DNA from: an uncultured Pseudomonadota bacterium
GTDB taxonomy: Bacteria > Myxococcota_A > Bradymonadia > Bradymonadales > Bradymonadaceae
Direction of reading: 5' to 3'
DNA length: 64,000 bases
NCBI GenBank assembly: GCA_913057905.1
Contig: CAJXPB010000005.1
Coordinates: 186,001 to 250,000, forward strand
The notes under the pieces: generated by a model
What the model saw: the letters and a program-made list of their open reading frames with translations, nothing else
Databases searched by the model: none
What the model was told of the DNA's origin: nothing
Shown here: positions 20,180 through 28,402 of the stretch, piece after piece
How positions within the stretch are numbered: the stretch's first letter is position 1
How the letters are laid out: each line of letters starts with the position of its first letter
Translations under genes and position numbers: made by a program

Positions 20180-20195
20180 AGCAATCTCTGTGCCA
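20180..20195 (-). promoter_or_regulatory. Consensus sigma-54 (-24/-12) promoter of the cold-shock gene
   Basis: Read on the minus strand the site is TGGCAC-AGAGA-TTGCT, matching the core consensus TGGCAC-N5-TTGCW at every defined position, with the invariant GG and GC exactly 10 bp apart. It lies in the 279-bp gap between the histidine kinase and the cold-shock gene and points at the latter. Confidence 0.7.
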
Positions 20196-20296
20196 CGGTC
20201 TCGAACATCTGGAGATGATGTCTTGTCCCCGGGAACGGTGGGGCATCGAACCGAGAGGATCGCGGGCGAGAAGGAACGGTGAGTTCTGCAACGTTT

Positions 20297-21538
20297 TCAG
20301 AGCCAAGAAATACTCTGCAACTCTTGCAGAATCCGGCCTCCGTCGGTCTCTGCTGCGACGTCGGAGTCGGCTTTCGGCAGCGAGAGCCGAACCGCAGCTC
20401 CACGGTGGGAGTCGTCGCTGAGGATTCGGACTCGCCCGCCATGAGCTCGCGTGATCTTTCGGACGATTGGGAGTCCCAGGCCGGTGCCGGCGGCCTTGGT
20501 CGTAAAGAAGAGATCAAAGGCCCGCCGGGAGGCGGATTCGACGAAGCCCGGTCCAGAATCGACGACGTCGACCCAGACTTCCGAGCGGCCCCAGGAGGGT
20601 CTCAGTTCGATCGATCCCGCGGTCTCCATCGCCTCGACGGCGTTTTGCACGAGGTTCAGCAACGCCTCCTCGAGAAGATCGATGTCGGCATAGATGGATC
20701 CGGAAGTGTCGGCACCCGGCTGCGGTGCGTCCATCGCGGTTTGTGTGAGAGTAATATCCGCCGATGCCAGCGTCGCCGTATGAGCATCCAGGAAATCCGC
20801 CAGAAACTCCTCGATGTCGATGCGAACCGGCTGCAGTATCAGGGGTCGGGAAAAGTCGTTTAGCTCGCTGGTGAAATTCGCGATCCGTCGGATTTCCTCG
20901 CGAACCGCCGTCAACATCGTCGCATAGCCGCGGCCGTCTTCGTTCCCTTCAGGTCCGTTCTCTCCTCCATTGTCGCCCAGCAATTGGCGCTCCAGTAGCG
21001 ACAGATGCAGAGAGATCGAATTGAGGGGATTGTAGATCTCGTGAGAGAGTCCCGAGGCCAGAGAGGCCACGGAGTCGAGGCTGCCGCGCAGGTCTGCCCG
21101 GTGTCGGGCCTCCACCAGACGAAGCACTTCAAAGTCGAAGGCCTTCTCCAGGCTTGCCCGCGTGAGTTCGCGCTGGCGCGACGTCGGGAAGTCCGAGCAT
21201 CTCTGAATGTGATGGCTCAGGTGGCGACGCAACCGATGGAGCGTTGCCAGCAGACATTCAGTCCACGGGCTCGCCGAATGTACCATCCGCTCGAGCGCTC
21301 CGGAGTTCTTTGGTCTGTCCCGGGCAAAGGGTTCCTCAAAGAGGCGACCGAGCCAGTCCGAGAGTGCACGCGTGAACCTCTCCATCGAGTCGGCGGGTTC
21401 GTCGACAGACAGATCTCTGCAGGTCTTGTCGACGATCGCGTCGACGGTCGGAGCGAGACGTTCCCCGAGCTTGGCAATCCGCTCGACATCCGAATCATCG
21501 AAGTCGATGAATCGAACGAGTTCGTCGTGGGGCTCCAT
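20297..21538 (-). CDS. Histidine kinase with N-terminal globin-coupled-sensor-like domain
   Basis: A 413-residue soluble sensor kinase. Residues about 1-140 resemble the protoglobin / globin-coupled-sensor fold: FIDFDDSDVERIAKLGERL ... AIVDKTCRDL, then WLGRLFEEPF and a His at 87 (ERMVHSASPW) placed like the proximal haem ligand. Haem binding is inferred. The transmitter has SGLSHEIYNPLNSI (phospho-accepting His166), an N box LLNLVQNAVEAME, G1 VVDSGPGF and FFTTKAAGTGLGLPI. No membrane segment is present, so it would sense an internal signal such as O2, NO or redox state. No response regulator gene is adjacent. A near-consensus sigma-54 element precedes it. Confidence 0.85.
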   Translation of the reverse strand: MEPHDELVRFIDFDDSDVERIAKLGERLAPTVDAIVDKTCRDLSVDEPADSMERFTRALSDWLGRLFEEPFARDRPKNSGALERMVHSASPWTECLLATLHRLRRHLSHHIQRCSDFPTSRQRELTRASLEKAFDFEVLRLVEARHRADLRGSLDSVASLASGLSHEIYNPLNSISLHLSLLERQLLGDNGGENGPEGNEDGRGYATMLTAVREEIRRIANFTSELNDFSRPLILQPVRIDIEEFLADFLDAHTATLASADITLTQTAMDAPQPGADTSGSIYADIDLLEEALLNLVQNAVEAMETAGSIELRPSWGRSEVWVDVVDSGPGFVESASRRAFDLFFTTKAAGTGLGLPIVRKITRAHGGRVRILSDDSHRGAAVRLSLPKADSDVAAETDGGRILQELQSISWL

Positions 21539-21587
21539 GGCGTGAGCTCGAAGGGGGCGGCTGGCACGTCGTCACCACAGAAGTGAT

Positions 21588-21604
21588 TTCAACTTGCGTG
21601 CCAA
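21588..21604 (-). promoter_or_regulatory. Near-consensus sigma-54 element upstream of the histidine kinase
   Basis: Read on the minus strand the site is TTGGCACG-CAAG-TTGAA. It fits YTGGCACG-N4-TTGCW except for the C of the -12 GC (here A). It lies 50-66 bp before the ATG. The mismatch is at a normally invariant base, so activity is uncertain. Confidence 0.3.
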
Positions 21605-21704
21605 CCGGCCAGCCCCCCGTGCGCCCTCGATTGTCCCTTGAATCTGCGCGTAAATCGTGCGCGGCTTCGCGACCCGCCGAAGAACTTGCGGTCATCCCGT
21701 CCAG

Positions 21705-23105
21705 CTACATCGAACCGACTCTTCCCATAAACAGAGTGGCTCCGCTCTCCTGGTGCCGGATGGCGAAGATGAACGGGCGGTCGACGGTGACGTCGGTGTA
21801 CTCGGGCATCGAGGTGATCCCCATGCCCGCCGCACTCGCTGCGGCCGCCTCGGTCCCTTCCTCGTCGACTGAGATGTATGCCTTGTGCTGGACGTTCTGG
21901 ATGAAGAGTTTTTCGGCGGGAGACATCGCCGAGAAGTCGGCCTTGTCGGGGTCGAACGGCGAGGTCATACCGAGCTCCGAGAGCATCTTCTTGGCCGAGA
22001 AGCCGGAGGTAATCTCGAACTTCGGCATCTGGATGTTCACGGCCTTGGAGCCCAGCTTGTCGACGACTTTCTGGATGAGAGCCGGTGAGAGGTTCGATTC
22101 GACGGCGTCGAACTTCCCGGCGTCCGGGATGATCATGAGCATAGAGGTCGAGCCGCCGACGTAGGGCAACTCGACGGCCTGCCAGTTCGAGCCGGAGGCG
22201 TGGCGGAGGCCGCTACGAGCCCGCTGACTCATCATCTTCACGCTGCTCGTCGAGCCGTCGATGTTCGTGAACTGACCGTCGGAGGTCTGACTGGTCTGGA
22301 AGGGCGACTTCCAGCCCGCCTTAAAGTAGATGGCGTCGGTCAGCATCAGACGGGTGTTTGTTTGCACCGAGCCCTGAGGGAGCAGGTCCTTGATCTTCTG
22401 GGCCGTCTTTTGAGCGACCCATTCGTTGATCGTTTTGCGAGCCTCCTCGGGTGAAGAGGCGAACGGGGCGGTCTGCATCGACGCGCCGTACTGAGTACCC
22501 AGCGTCTCGAGGTAGGAGCGGTTGACCGGAAAATCCGGCTGTACCCAGAGACCCTGCGCCAGGTTGAGTTCGAAGGGATCGCCCGAGGATTCTCCGTCCG
22601 TGTTCTTCTTCGTTGCCTCGGAGGTCAGGGTTCGATTGAGATGATTGAAGGCGCGGTGCAGCTCGGAGTCGTCGGGCCGAAACGACATCGACTCGCGCAT
22701 CTGTGAGGCCGTCTCGCCGTCGGCGCCGGCGTAGACCATCGCCATGACCGTCGAGAGGCTGTGGGGCGAGAAAAAGAGGTTGCCCTCCTCCGATTTGGCC
22801 AGCTGATTGTAGAGGTCGACCCCGAAATACATATTCCCGGTGGTCAGAGACTCGACGACACCCTGACTCATCTGCTCCTCGCTGCGTTGTGTATCCGTTC
22901 CGAGCGATTCTCCCGGAGCGGCCGTGACCGTTTCAGGGGCCTGCGGTTCGGCGGGTTTCTGGGCCTTTTTCTTCTTCGATGTCGCATCCTTCGACTGACC
23001 GTCGGAGGTCTCGCAGGCGGCGAGCCCGAACGTGGCGGCGCCGAAGGCAACCAGCAAGATCAGGCCTAGAGGAGTCGCGAGGTATGTCGATTTCAGGGTA
23101 TCCAT
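21705..23105 (-). CDS. Serpin-family protease inhibitor, lipoprotein
   Basis: A 466-residue bacterial serpin. ATG 23105 (GGAG 5 nt upstream) starts a signal peptide ending in the lipobox GLAAC (Cys about 31), followed by a Lys/Pro-rich linker of about 50 residues. The serpin fold then spans about 90-466: LYNQLAKSEEGNLFFSPHSLSTVMAM, LTDAIYFKAGWKSPF and a C-terminal PFIFAIRHQESGATLFMGRV. The reactive loop hinge, EEGTEAAAAS from residue 415, is the small-residue type of inhibitory serpins. Counting from the hinge puts the scissile bond near Thr-Ser (GIT/SMP), give or take two residues. It is the last gene of the nadE-Nudix-pncA operon. Confidence 0.93.
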   Translation of the reverse strand: MDTLKSTYLATPLGLILLVAFGAATFGLAACETSDGQSKDATSKKKKAQKPAEPQAPETVTAAPGESLGTDTQRSEEQMSQGVVESLTTGNMYFGVDLYNQLAKSEEGNLFFSPHSLSTVMAMVYAGADGETASQMRESMSFRPDDSELHRAFNHLNRTLTSEATKKNTDGESSGDPFELNLAQGLWVQPDFPVNRSYLETLGTQYGASMQTAPFASSPEEARKTINEWVAQKTAQKIKDLLPQGSVQTNTRLMLTDAIYFKAGWKSPFQTSQTSDGQFTNIDGSTSSVKMMSQRARSGLRHASGSNWQAVELPYVGGSTSMLMIIPDAGKFDAVESNLSPALIQKVVDKLGSKAVNIQMPKFEITSGFSAKKMLSELGMTSPFDPDKADFSAMSPAEKLFIQNVQHKAYISVDEEGTEAAAASAAGMGITSMPEYTDVTVDRPFIFAIRHQESGATLFMGRVGSM

Positions 23106-23122
23106 AGGTGCTCCGGGTTGAA

Positions 23123-23785
23123 TCAATTATCAGACATCATGAGTTCGACGATTCCGCTGTCGACCAGGCGTGCGCCCGCGTCGCGCATCTCGGCGAACGC
23201 CCGATCGACGTCGCCACTTTCGTTTTCGACTCCTGCACATCCATCGACGACGACCCAGGTGTCCAGATCCAGGCGCCGACAACTGTCGAGGACGGAGTAT
23301 TTGACGCAGTAGTCGGTGGCAACCCCCGCGACGAAGAGTCGGTCGATGCCGTTGGCCTGCAGGAAGTCCCCCAGCCCGGTCGGCTTTCGGTGGCCATTGT
23401 CGAAGAAGGCGCTGTAGCTGTCGATGGCCGGGTCCGTCCCCTTCTGAAAGACGCGGTCGATCCCGTCGGTATTCAGTTTGGGCACGAATTCGGCGCCCTC
23501 GGTCCCCTGCACGCAGTGATCCGGCCACAGGATCTGGTCGAGCCCGTCGAGGTCGATGACATCGCCGACCCGGCCCTCGGGGTGGTTCGAGGCGAAGCTT
23601 CCGTGGTCCGGGGGATGCCAGTCCTGACTGGCGACGACCAGCTCGAAGTGTTCCATCAACCGATTCGCCACCGGAGGGACGCGGTCGCCGCCGGCTGCAG
23701 GGAGTGCGCCGTCGGGCATGAAGTCATTCTGCAGGTCGACGAGGAGAAGGGCCGTATCGGTCGATTCGGGGTTCTTGGAGTCCAT
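23123..23785 (-). CDS. pncA: Nicotinamidase/pyrazinamidase
   Basis: A 220-residue isochorismatase-fold amidase converting nicotinamide to nicotinate for NAD salvage. The catalytic triad is present: Asp17 (LLLVDLQNDF), Lys115 (FQKGTD) and Cys160 (VATDYCVKYS). Metal ligands are in SQDWHPPDHGSFASNH (Asp55, His57, His61 and/or His68). It starts 21 bp after the stop of the Nudix gene and ends 17 bp before the serpin ATG, within a five-gene minus-strand unit. Together with nadE it covers two steps of the nicotinate route; pncB and nadD are not in the window. Confidence 0.96.
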   Translation of the reverse strand: MDSKNPESTDTALLLVDLQNDFMPDGALPAAGGDRVPPVANRLMEHFELVVASQDWHPPDHGSFASNHPEGRVGDVIDLDGLDQILWPDHCVQGTEGAEFVPKLNTDGIDRVFQKGTDPAIDSYSAFFDNGHRKPTGLGDFLQANGIDRLFVAGVATDYCVKYSVLDSCRRLDLDTWVVVDGCAGVENESGDVDRAFAEMRDAGARLVDSGIVELMMSDN

Positions 23786-23806
23786 TGGTCTTACGGTGAT
23801 CTGAAG

Positions 23807-24481
23807 TCAATCCACGAACGGCGACGGAGGTACGGCGGTCGTTCGACGATAGGCCTCCGGACGAAATCTGCCAACGTCATCTTCGATCCAGTCGACCAGA
23901 CACTGGCTGTCCAGAAAGCGGCGCAGCGCGGTCTTGTCGACCGTGTGGCCGAGGACCGTTTCGTACAGTCCGACCAGTTCGGCGAATGCGAACGTGTTCT
24001 GAAACACGGCACGGCCGATCGGTCCGTTCCGCGCCCGGGACCTGAGGCTCGTCAGGGCGGCCGGCACAAGTTCGTCGTGGTCAAACCCCAGCGAGGGCAG
24101 GTCTTCGGCGGAAAACCATCCGACCTCCCTGGCATCGGAGGCGGCCTCCGGCGCCAATCGGTCCCGCGCGGCCAGGCCCCAGTAGGCGGCCGTGATGTTT
24201 CGGCCACGGGGGTCTCGATCCGGGGCATCGAAGATGTCGAACCGTTCGAGTTCGATCGGAGCTTCGGCGGCATCGAGACCGGTCTCTTCGGCGAGTTCCC
24301 GGCGAACGGCAGTGTCGGCGGTCTCATCGATCTCGACGAATCCGCCGGGGGTCGCCCACTGCCCTTCAAAGGGTGGATCATCGCGGCGAACCAGCAGCAC
24401 CTGAAGCTCACCTCGCCGGGGCGCGAACAGCGCGCAGTCGGCGGCGAACGCCGGCCGGGGGTAGTCGTAGGTAAAGGCCAT
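23807..24481 (-). CDS. Nudix protein with C-terminal winged helix (NrtR-like)
   Basis: A 224-residue protein. ATG 24481 is only 5 bp after the nadE stop; longer in-frame readings overlap nadE. Residues about 5-140 form a Nudix domain with an intact Nudix box (GFVEIDE ... RELAEETGL), so hydrolysis of ADP-ribose or a related nucleotide is possible. The remaining residues (PIGRAVFQNTFAFAELVGLYETVLG ... TALRRFLDSQ ... GRFRPEAYRR) fit the winged-helix DNA-binding domain of NrtR regulators of NAD metabolism. It could be an NAD-responsive repressor of this operon, an ADP-ribose pyrophosphatase, or both. The NAD-gene context favours NrtR (inference). Confidence 0.87.
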   Translation of the reverse strand: MAFTYDYPRPAFAADCALFAPRRGELQVLLVRRDDPPFEGQWATPGGFVEIDETADTAVRRELAEETGLDAAEAPIELERFDIFDAPDRDPRGRNITAAYWGLAARDRLAPEAASDAREVGWFSAEDLPSLGFDHDELVPAALTSLRSRARNGPIGRAVFQNTFAFAELVGLYETVLGHTVDKTALRRFLDSQCLVDWIEDDVGRFRPEAYRRTTAVPPSPFVD

Positions 24482-24486
24482 GTCAC

Positions 24487-26505
24487 TTACTCCGAACTCG
24501 AGGAGCCATCTCTGGCCGCGATCCAGTCCCACATCTCGTCGATTTCGCGGTCGAATCCGCCCGAGAGGATCGGGAATCGGCACCACGTCTTCGGGTCGAG
24601 ATTCTGGTCATCCAGATGAAACGATGGCGCGTAGCGCTCCCGCTTCCACTGGTTTTGGCTCCATCGTCGGAAGAAGTCCTCTACCCATTCTCCCAGGGTC
24701 TGGAGGTCGCGGTGTTCGACGTCGTCGATGAGGCACTGAAGGACCTCGAGTGGATCGTATCTGCTGCCGATCGCCAGCCGTTCGATTCGATCGAGGATCA
24801 CGTAGGGCATTAGGTCGGATTCGTCGGTTTGGCCGGCCGAGGCCGGGCGAAGCTCGGCGCTGGGTTGCTGGCGTGTGACGGCCTCGAGCGCGGGGATCGC
24901 TTCACATCCGGCAGGGCCCTGATCACGCATCCAATTCAACCAGCGCCGCAAAAAGGCCTTGTCGATCCCGGCGATGGGGCTGAGACCGCCGGCGGTGTCG
25001 CCATCCATTGTCGTGTAGCCGACAGCCGCCTCTGACCGGTTGCTCGTCGCAAGGAGAAGTGCGTTTTTCAGATTTGCGAGCATCCAGATCCCCGGAGCTC
25101 GAGCCCGCGCCTGGATATTCTGAAGGGCGATGTCGTCTTGCTGCCACGTCAATTTGCGTTCGACCGTGTCCTCGAGCAGTTCCGTGTAGTCTCCGACGAG
25201 GCCGTCGACATCCCATTCATTGTAGGTCGCGCCGATGGACTCGGCGACCTGGGTGGCGGCCGTTCGGGTTTCCTCGGAGCTGTTGCGCGTGGCCTGGTAC
25301 ACGCAGGTCAGCAGGGCCTCGACGATATCACGAGCAGAGGATTCGGCGTCGACTGCTCGCAGCGCGTCGATGTGGCCGAGCTTTTCGGCCACGCCGTCGG
25401 CGCCGAGTTCGTCGACCGCCAGCCGTACCATTTGTGCGACCAGTACAGCCGTTGCACTCGAGTCAGCGCCGCCGCTCAGCGAGACGACAAATCCGTCGGA
25501 GTGGCTCTTGCGCAGGTAGTCGAACAGGCCCAGACAGACCGCTCGGGTGAATTCCTCCTCCTTGAGGGTGTCGCTGTCTTCCCACTCGGGCCCGTCGGTG
25601 CCTCGAGCCGACGGCGTTCGTTCCGGGAAAGACCAGTCAACTTCAACCGCGTCGCGCTTGGCGGCACTGGAATCGGGTTCCCAGCTCGCCAATTCGGCGC
25701 GCTCCATTCTCGTGCGGTCCACATCGATCTGGGCCGACGTGACGACCACATCTTCGTACGAGAACCGCGGCCCCGAGGCATGCATCTCGCCGCCCGAGGC
25801 GATCATCGTGCCGCCATCATAGATGATGCGTCCCGATTCGTTGCCCAGCAGATTGGCGTACAGATAACTGACCCCGAAGGCGCGGGACCCGTCGAGCACG
25901 AACCGTCGCCGGATGGATTCTTTGCCGAAGGCGAAATGACTGGCCGACGGATTGAGGATGAGATCGACGCCGCGACGCGCCATGCGTGCTCCCGGCCGGT
26001 CGGCGACCCATGCATCCTCGCAGATCTCGAACCCCAGCCGCACGCCCCCGACATCGAAGTAGATGTCGCCGATGGGGACCTCGCCGCCGACGTCGAGGGT
26101 GTCGCGCCAGCCGGGCTCCCAGGCTTTGAACCACCGGGGTTCGTAGTGAACGCCGTCGCCGGCCAGATTCTGCTTGGCGACGATCCCCTCGATTGAGCCG
26201 TCGACGAGCAGGGCCGAGGCATTGTAGGTGGCGCCTCGGTAGAGGACGGGAAGACCCACCGAGCAGATCAGCTCGTCGGTGTGGGCTCGGATCTCCCCGA
26301 GCATCTGCAAGGCTCTGCGGGCCGTTGCCGGCGAGTGGAAGGCGTCTTCACACCCGTATCCGGTGACGCACAGCTCCGGCAGGCAGATGACGTCGATATC
26401 TGCACTTCGCGCTCGCTGCAGGGCCTCGACGATCCGGTCACGGTTGCCGTTCCAGTCCAGGGGGGTCTGGTTGAGTGCGGCGGCGGCGACGTTGAGTAAT
26501 TGCAT
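24487..26505 (-). CDS. nadE: Glutamine-dependent NAD+ synthetase
   Basis: A 672-residue two-domain enzyme. ATG 26505 begins MQLLNVAAAALNQTPLDW; the longer in-frame reading overlaps the upstream gene. The N-terminal nitrilase-type glutaminase has its Glu-Lys-Cys triad in CLPELCVTGYG, AKQNLAGDG and GFEICEDAW. The C-terminal synthetase has the ATP pyrophosphatase P-loop SLSGGADSSATAV and ATSNRSEAAVGY. It amidates nicotinic acid adenine dinucleotide to NAD+ using ammonia channelled from glutamine, the last step of NAD synthesis. It is second in the operon, 32 bp after the TPR-like gene. Confidence 0.96.
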   Translation of the reverse strand: MQLLNVAAAALNQTPLDWNGNRDRIVEALQRARSADIDVICLPELCVTGYGCEDAFHSPATARRALQMLGEIRAHTDELICSVGLPVLYRGATYNASALLVDGSIEGIVAKQNLAGDGVHYEPRWFKAWEPGWRDTLDVGGEVPIGDIYFDVGGVRLGFEICEDAWVADRPGARMARRGVDLILNPSASHFAFGKESIRRRFVLDGSRAFGVSYLYANLLGNESGRIIYDGGTMIASGGEMHASGPRFSYEDVVVTSAQIDVDRTRMERAELASWEPDSSAAKRDAVEVDWSFPERTPSARGTDGPEWEDSDTLKEEEFTRAVCLGLFDYLRKSHSDGFVVSLSGGADSSATAVLVAQMVRLAVDELGADGVAEKLGHIDALRAVDAESSARDIVEALLTCVYQATRNSSEETRTAATQVAESIGATYNEWDVDGLVGDYTELLEDTVERKLTWQQDDIALQNIQARARAPGIWMLANLKNALLLATSNRSEAAVGYTTMDGDTAGGLSPIAGIDKAFLRRWLNWMRDQGPAGCEAIPALEAVTRQQPSAELRPASAGQTDESDLMPYVILDRIERLAIGSRYDPLEVLQCLIDDVEHRDLQTLGEWVEDFFRRWSQNQWKRERYAPSFHLDDQNLDPKTWCRFPILSGGFDREIDEMWDWIAARDGSSSSE

Positions 26506-26537
26506 GATGACGCCCGGTGCAGGGGAATCGAACTGGT

Positions 26538-27128
26538 TTAGTCGGTCGGGAGCGTCGACTCGGTGTGTTCGATGTGGTCGATGATCTCTTTGGTGCGGTC
26601 GGCCAGTCGGACAACCTCGCGTGTGCGGCGGATCTCGAGGGCGTCCCGGAGGTCCGTGAGGGCCGACTCGGTCTCTCCGATTCGCCATGTGATGATCCCT
26701 CGTCGCTCGAGGCCGAAATCGAGGTAAATCCCAAGTTTGTCGTCGGCTTTGGCCCGGTCGACCAGTGTGTCGCATGCCTGCCGTGCCTGTCGCCACGCTT
26801 CCGGGGACTCGGGTCGGTCGCCGAGGGCGTGGATCCGGCGGAGTTCCGACAGAAACTCGGCACGCCGACGCCCCATGTCGTGCCAGATGTCCCGGGCCTG
26901 CTCGGCGTATTCGGCGGCGGATTCGAACCGACCATCGAGCCTGAGGTGGTCCGCCAGTCGATTCAGCACTCGCGCCAGCCGCGTCACGTCCAGTTCCTCG
27001 GGGTCTTCGGCGAGGGCCTCGCGCACCGAACGGAGGTCGTTGGCCTCCGACTCGAGCGCCTCCTGCAGCTCACCGGGATCGTCGGCTCGCTCGCGGAGGG
27101 AGCTGTCCAGATGCGTCGTGACCTGCAT
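26538..27128 (-). CDS. TPR-like hypothetical protein
   Basis: A 196-residue acidic, Arg- and Glu-rich, all-helical protein, starting at the ATG at 27128. The pattern VLNRLADHLRLDGRFESAAEYAEQA and ERRGIITWRIGETESALTDLRDALEI resembles two TPR helix pairs. No signal peptide is present, so it is cytoplasmic. It is the first gene of the NAD-synthesis operon, so it may be a scaffold or adaptor, but no function can be assigned. It is divergent from the ABC transporter operon across 218 bp. Confidence 0.75.
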   Translation of the reverse strand: MQVTTHLDSSLRERADDPGELQEALESEANDLRSVREALAEDPEELDVTRLARVLNRLADHLRLDGRFESAAEYAEQARDIWHDMGRRRAEFLSELRRIHALGDRPESPEAWRQARQACDTLVDRAKADDKLGIYLDFGLERRGIITWRIGETESALTDLRDALEIRRTREVVRLADRTKEIIDHIEHTESTLPTD

Positions 27129-27245
27129 GCGGCCTCGTGGGTGCGATCCAAAACCAGAGGGTGAGGGTGACACCCGCCAAGCGGGATCGAAAGGTGTAAC
27201 GACAATACAGCCGAAAACAAAGAGATCCTCTGGCCGTACTGATGC

Positions 27246-27273
27246 TTGACGCCAACTGTTGGATGTCTAGAAA
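27246..27273 (+). promoter_or_regulatory. Predicted promoter of the GldA/F/G-like operon
   Basis: TTGACG (27246-27251, 5/6) and TAGAAA (27268-27273, 4/6) are separated by 16 bp. They point at the ATPase gene, whose ATG lies about 70 nt downstream of the predicted start. Confidence 0.35.
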
Positions 27274-27346
27274 CAACATTCGGCGATATCAGGAGTGTTC
27301 GCACGAGACAGTTGCATACACGAGCGACGCGACCGGGAGTCAATGG

Positions 27347-28345
27347 ATGTCTGAAGATGGTAACTCTCGCAACGATCCTTCGATCGTGGTCGACGACGTC
27401 GTGAAGGCCTACGGCGATTTCCGGGCCCTCAACGGGATCAACTTCGAGGTCCAGCCCGGCGAAATCGTCGGGTTCCTGGGGCCGAACGGGGCCGGGAAGA
27501 CGACGACGATGAAGATTCTGACCTCGTATATGGCAGCCACCGAAGGGACTGCCCAGGTCGCCGGGTTCGACGTCCACGCCTCCCCCGACGAAGTCCGCCA
27601 GCGCACCGGATACCTTCCCGAAAACGTGCCGCTGTACGAGGGGATGCTCGTCCATGACTACCTGAAGTTCGTCGCCGAGGTGCGAGGTGTCGAGCCCGGC
27701 CGTCGAGAGGAACGCATACGCCGGGTCGTGGAGCTGACGGGTCTGGAGGCAGTGGTCCACCGCGCGATCCGTGAGCTGTCGAAGGGATACCGGCAGCGGG
27801 TCGGACTGGCTCAGTCGATCATCCACGAGCCCGAGGTCATCATTCTGGACGAACCGACCACCGGGCTGGACCCGAACCAGATCGTCGAGATTCGAGACGT
27901 CATCACCGGTATCGGCCAGGAAAAGACGGTCATCCTGTCGACGCACATCCTCCAGGAGGTATCGGCGGTCTGCGACCGGGTCATCATCATCAACGAGGGT
28001 GATATCGTGGCCGACGACGACCTCGAGTCCCTGGAAGATGCGGTCGCGGAGACCGAGCCCGGACTGAGCGTCTCTTTCGGTCCCGAGGCCGACGCCGAGA
28101 CCCTGAAGCAGATGCTAGTCGAACTGGAGGGGGTCGATGATGTGACCGAGGAGCCCGGCCGCCGCGGCACCCACGTGTTTCGGATCGAGACCGACGACGA
28201 GGAGACGGCACGGCGGTCGCTGTTTCGGGCTGAAGCCGACCACGATCACGGCATGGAGAGCCTCTCGCGGGCTCAGCCTTCCCTCGAAGAGATCTTTCGG
28301 GTCTACACCGAGGGGTCGACCGAAGAGGGCCGCCGGGCCTCCTGA
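27347..28345 (+). CDS. ABC transporter ATP-binding protein (GldA-like)
   Basis: A 332-residue ATPase of the ABC-2 export type. ATG 27347 follows a GGGAG and gives a short polar N-terminus before the domain. Walker A GPNGAGKTTTMK, Q-loop region YLPENVPLYEG, signature ELSKGYRQRVGLAQ, Walker B VIILDEPTTGLDPNQ and the switch His in LSTHILQEV are complete. A C-terminal extension of about 90 residues carries an acidic domain, as in many GldA/NatA-type proteins. It powers the permease encoded next. With the two following genes it forms the GldAFG-like cluster described for gliding Bacteroidetes and widespread in Myxococcota. Confidence 0.95.
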   Translation: MSEDGNSRNDPSIVVDDVVKAYGDFRALNGINFEVQPGEIVGFLGPNGAGKTTTMKILTSYMAATEGTAQVAGFDVHASPDEVRQRTGYLPENVPLYEGMLVHDYLKFVAEVRGVEPGRREERIRRVVELTGLEAVVHRAIRELSKGYRQRVGLAQSIIHEPEVIILDEPTTGLDPNQIVEIRDVITGIGQEKTVILSTHILQEVSAVCDRVIIINEGDIVADDDLESLEDAVAETEPGLSVSFGPEADAETLKQMLVELEGVDDVTEEPGRRGTHVFRIETDDEETARRSLFRAEADHDHGMESLSRAQPSLEEIFRVYTEGSTEEGRRAS

Positions 28346-28402
28346 ATCGGCGGCCGACGGCAGTCCATGTGCACTCTGTGACGTTACGGAGACCCAAGAG
28401 TC

